A DNA stretch of 14,527 nucleotides from Deltaproteobacteria bacterium (lineage in GTDB: Bacteria; Desulfobacterota; Desulfobacteria; Desulfobacterales; JAFDCJ01). The notes below the pieces were generated by a model. The model had not been told where the DNA came from, made no database searches, and saw only the letters and a program-made list of their open reading frames with translations. The translations under genes were made by a program, and so were the position numbers. The number at the start of each line of letters is the position of its first letter. Positions within the stretch are counted from its first letter, which is position 1. This document shows, in pieces, positions 13,042 through 14,527 of this stretch. The stretch is taken from positions 1 to 14,527 of the forward strand of contig JAFDDW010000194.1 in NCBI GenBank assembly GCA_019310665.1. Direction: 5' to 3'.

Positions 13042-13578
13042 TCAGTCATCTTCTCCAGGCAGCCTGACCACGAGCACAGGCTTTGGGGATCGCCGCAACA
13101 CCCGCCGTGCCGTGCTCCCCATCATGGCATCCGCCAGGGTTCCTTGTCCGTGGGTCCCCATCACGATCAGATCGCAGTTTTTTTCTTCGGAGTATTTTAA
13201 AATCTCCGCCACCGGATTGCCCTGGACGACAATAATGTCATCGGTGACAAAACCCTCGCCTTCCCGGCCTTCCTTTGCATCTTCACTGAATTGGTGCAAT
13301 GCATCCCTGATGGCCAGATGGTCGCGTCTTTTTCCGATGATCGCTTCCCTGGCTTCCTCAACATTCTGTGATTTTATTGCTTCCCATCGCTCTTCACTGA
13401 TGTAACCAATGACACTTTTGTCTAAACGACTCCGAACTTCAGGCAATACATGAATAAAGGTGATGGCAGCGTTATAAAGATCGGCCAGGCTGACTGCGTA
13501 CGCAAATGCATAGCGTGCATTTTCGGACAGATCGGTTGCATAAAGAATTTTTTTTACGTCTACTTTTGGAAGATCCAT
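13042..13578 (-). CDS. Universal stress protein (UspA family)
   Basis: Single-domain Usp of the ATP-binding kind, 178 residues and cytosolic. The N-terminal strand KKILYATDLSENA carries the conserved Asp16. The nucleotide-binding motif G-x2-G-x9-G-S is intact at 141-155 (starting MGTHGQGT), followed by the typical RRSPKPVLVV end. A charged insertion at about 60-110 (EERWEAIKSQ to AKEGREGEGF) makes it somewhat longer than the usual 140-150 residues. The ATG at 13578 lies three bases after the TRAP permease stop, and its AGAGG ribosome binding site is inside the end of that gene, so the two are translationally coupled. In TRAP operons such proteins are thought to regulate the transporter through nucleotide binding (known for TeaD); that role is inferred here. 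Confidence 0.93.
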   Translation of the reverse strand: MDLPKVDVKKILYATDLSENARYAFAYAVSLADLYNAAITFIHVLPEVRSRLDKSVIGYISEERWEAIKSQNVEEAREAIIGKRRDHLAIRDALHQFSEDAKEGREGEGFVTDDIIVVQGNPVAEILKYSEEKNCDLIVMGTHGQGTLADAMMGSTARRVLRRSPKPVLVVRLPGEDD

Positions 13579-13581
13579 TTT

Positions 13582-14527
13582 TCATACCTCTGCTTTTCTA
13601 AAAACATTTTTCAACTGACCAATCCAAATGCCGCTTAAGATCCAGGAATATGCCCAGGTTCCGAGTATAATCAGTACGAAAGCCTTGATGATATCCATGG
13701 CGCTTCCGTCCAAAGAAAAGCCAGGGACGTAACCGAATAAAAACGGTCCCAGGTACAGGAACTTGGCAAATTTAAAGGCTGAAAAGGCGGTGCGCCACAT
13801 ATTGGCCTTCGCAATTGTGGCCCCGGCAAAAGCGGCAATACAGACCGGCGGCGTGATATTGGAATCCTGGGACAACCAGTAAACAATCATGTGGGCGGCG
13901 ATTTCGTTAACACCCAGATGGGTTAAAGCCGGAACTGCCACCACGGCGGTGACAAGATATGCAGCGGTAACCGGAACACCCATGCCGAGGACCAGGGAAG
14001 CCAGTGCGATTAAAAAAATGGTCATCACCAGCGACCCGCCGGCAAGTTCGATAACAATATCTGCAAAGGTCAGTACCAGCCCGCTAAAGGTCAGCACGCC
14101 GATGATAATGCCGATAACGCCCACGGTGGCGCCGATTTTAAGACTGCTTTCCGTGCCGGACCTGGCCGCTGCCACAAATTGTTTCAGCTCAAATCCCACG
14201 TTCTCGCGTCTGTTTTTTCGGAAACCGACAACAATTAAGTAGCCAATAATACCCAGAACAAGCGAACCGTTGGCAGAAATAAGGGTACTGCCCACAGCCT
14301 TGTTGAGAAATGATCCCAGGAGTACAAACACCATGATCACAGCCAGGCCGAGATCAATCCGGGTTTCCTTTAGCTTAAAGCTGACGGCGATACAGGTTGC
14401 AAGTCCTAAAATCGCGGAAAATCCCGGGGAATAGCCGTTAAGCATAAAAATCGTTATGACCACCAGCGGCAAGATATAAACCCATTGCTTTTTCAGGATC
14501 TCCATGGCGCTGTGTTCGGATTTTTCA
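13582..14527 (-). CDS. TRAP transporter fused permease (TAXI type), 5' partial
   Basis: Integral membrane permease of a tripartite ATP-independent periplasmic transporter, which takes up organic acids or related solutes using an ion gradient and a periplasmic binding protein. The frame is open to the right edge (reading in with EKSEHSAMEIL), so the true start is outside the window and only the C-terminal 314 residues or so are seen. These hold about eight hydrophobic segments. The family hallmarks LGMGVPVTAAYLVTAVVAVP, a Gly-Val...AAHMIVYW element and DSNITPPVCIAAFAGATIA identify the DctM-like half of fused permeases used with TAXI-type binding proteins. That partner would be expected upstream, beyond 14527. 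The substrate cannot be told. It ends three bases before the UspA gene. Confidence 0.9.
   Translation of the reverse strand, partial: EKSEHSAMEILKKQWVYILPLVVITIFMLNGYSPGFSAILGLATCIAVSFKLKETRIDLGLAVIMVFVLLGSFLNKAVGSTLISANGSLVLGIIGYLIVVGFRKNRRENVGFELKQFVAAARSGTESSLKIGATVGVIGIIIGVLTFSGLVLTFADIVIELAGGSLVMTIFLIALASLVLGMGVPVTAAYLVTAVVAVPALTHLGVNEIAAHMIVYWLSQDSNITPPVCIAAFAGATIAKANMWRTAFSAFKFAKFLYLGPFLFGYVPGFSLDGSAMDIIKAFVLIILGTWAYSWILSGIWIGQLKNVFRKAEV

Noticed and set aside
1..14527. tRNA, rRNA, riboswitch or intact insertion sequence
   Set aside because: Inspection of the gaps showed only repeats, hairpins and the SDR remnant; no cloverleaf, conserved riboswitch core or transposase fragment was recognised, although weak ncRNAs could be missed by eye.

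Overview
The window looks like a chromosomal segment of a sulfate-reducer-type deltaproteobacterium (Desulfobacterota, probably Desulfobacterales-like). This is an inference from three things: a siroheme dehydrogenase - CcsA - HemA gene run, a TRAP fused permease followed by a UspA-like protein, and intergenic DNA rich in degenerate 7-bp-period repeats of a kind I associate with that group. No 16S or other taxonomic marker is present.

Layout. (1) 1-2205: clpB, entering from the left edge, on the + strand; its 3' end is broken by a 14-bp tandem duplication. (2) 2322-2631: a repeat-filled gap with two different 7-bp-period arrays. (3) 2632-3621: a DHH/DHHA1 phosphoesterase; then a gap at 3622-3891 holding a long nested inverted repeat; then an RNase Z-like metallo-beta-lactamase-fold hydrolase (3892-4683). 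(4) 4750-7515: a tetrapyrrole/cytochrome group, namely precorrin-2 dehydrogenase, CcsA-type cytochrome c assembly protein and glutamyl-tRNA reductase (hemA). The conserved C-terminus of hemA has been put out of frame by what looks like a short-repeat-mediated deletion. (5) 7533-8468: fabD, closed by hairpins and another repeat array. (6) 8705-11901: dksA, a PHP-domain phosphoesterase that overlaps dksA, rnc (RNase III) and an Elp3-like radical SAM protein, probably starting from a promoter near 8628-8656. (7) 11902-13041: a small accessory patch with the C-terminal remnant of a short-chain dehydrogenase and, on the minus strand, a HEPN/nucleotidyltransferase (toxin-antitoxin type) pair. (8) 13042-14527, minus strand: a TRAP fused permease running off the right edge, followed 3 nt later by a UspA-like protein.

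How the genes fit together. Precorrin-2 dehydrogenase, CcsA and GluTR link ALA and siroheme supply to haem delivery for c-type cytochromes, as expected for a cytochrome-rich anaerobe. The DHH, MBL-fold, PHP and RNase III genes all belong to families that act on RNA or short nucleotides, and DksA couples RNA polymerase to (p)ppGpp. The remaining housekeeping gene, fabD, primes fatty-acid synthesis.

The most notable observations are two independent 3'-terminal lesions in important genes (clpB and hemA), both explicable by short direct repeats, and at least six short degenerate arrays, each with its own unit but nearly all with a 7-bp period. I did not find convincing evidence for a wholly new multi-gene system. 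The repeat arrays are the least explained structure here.
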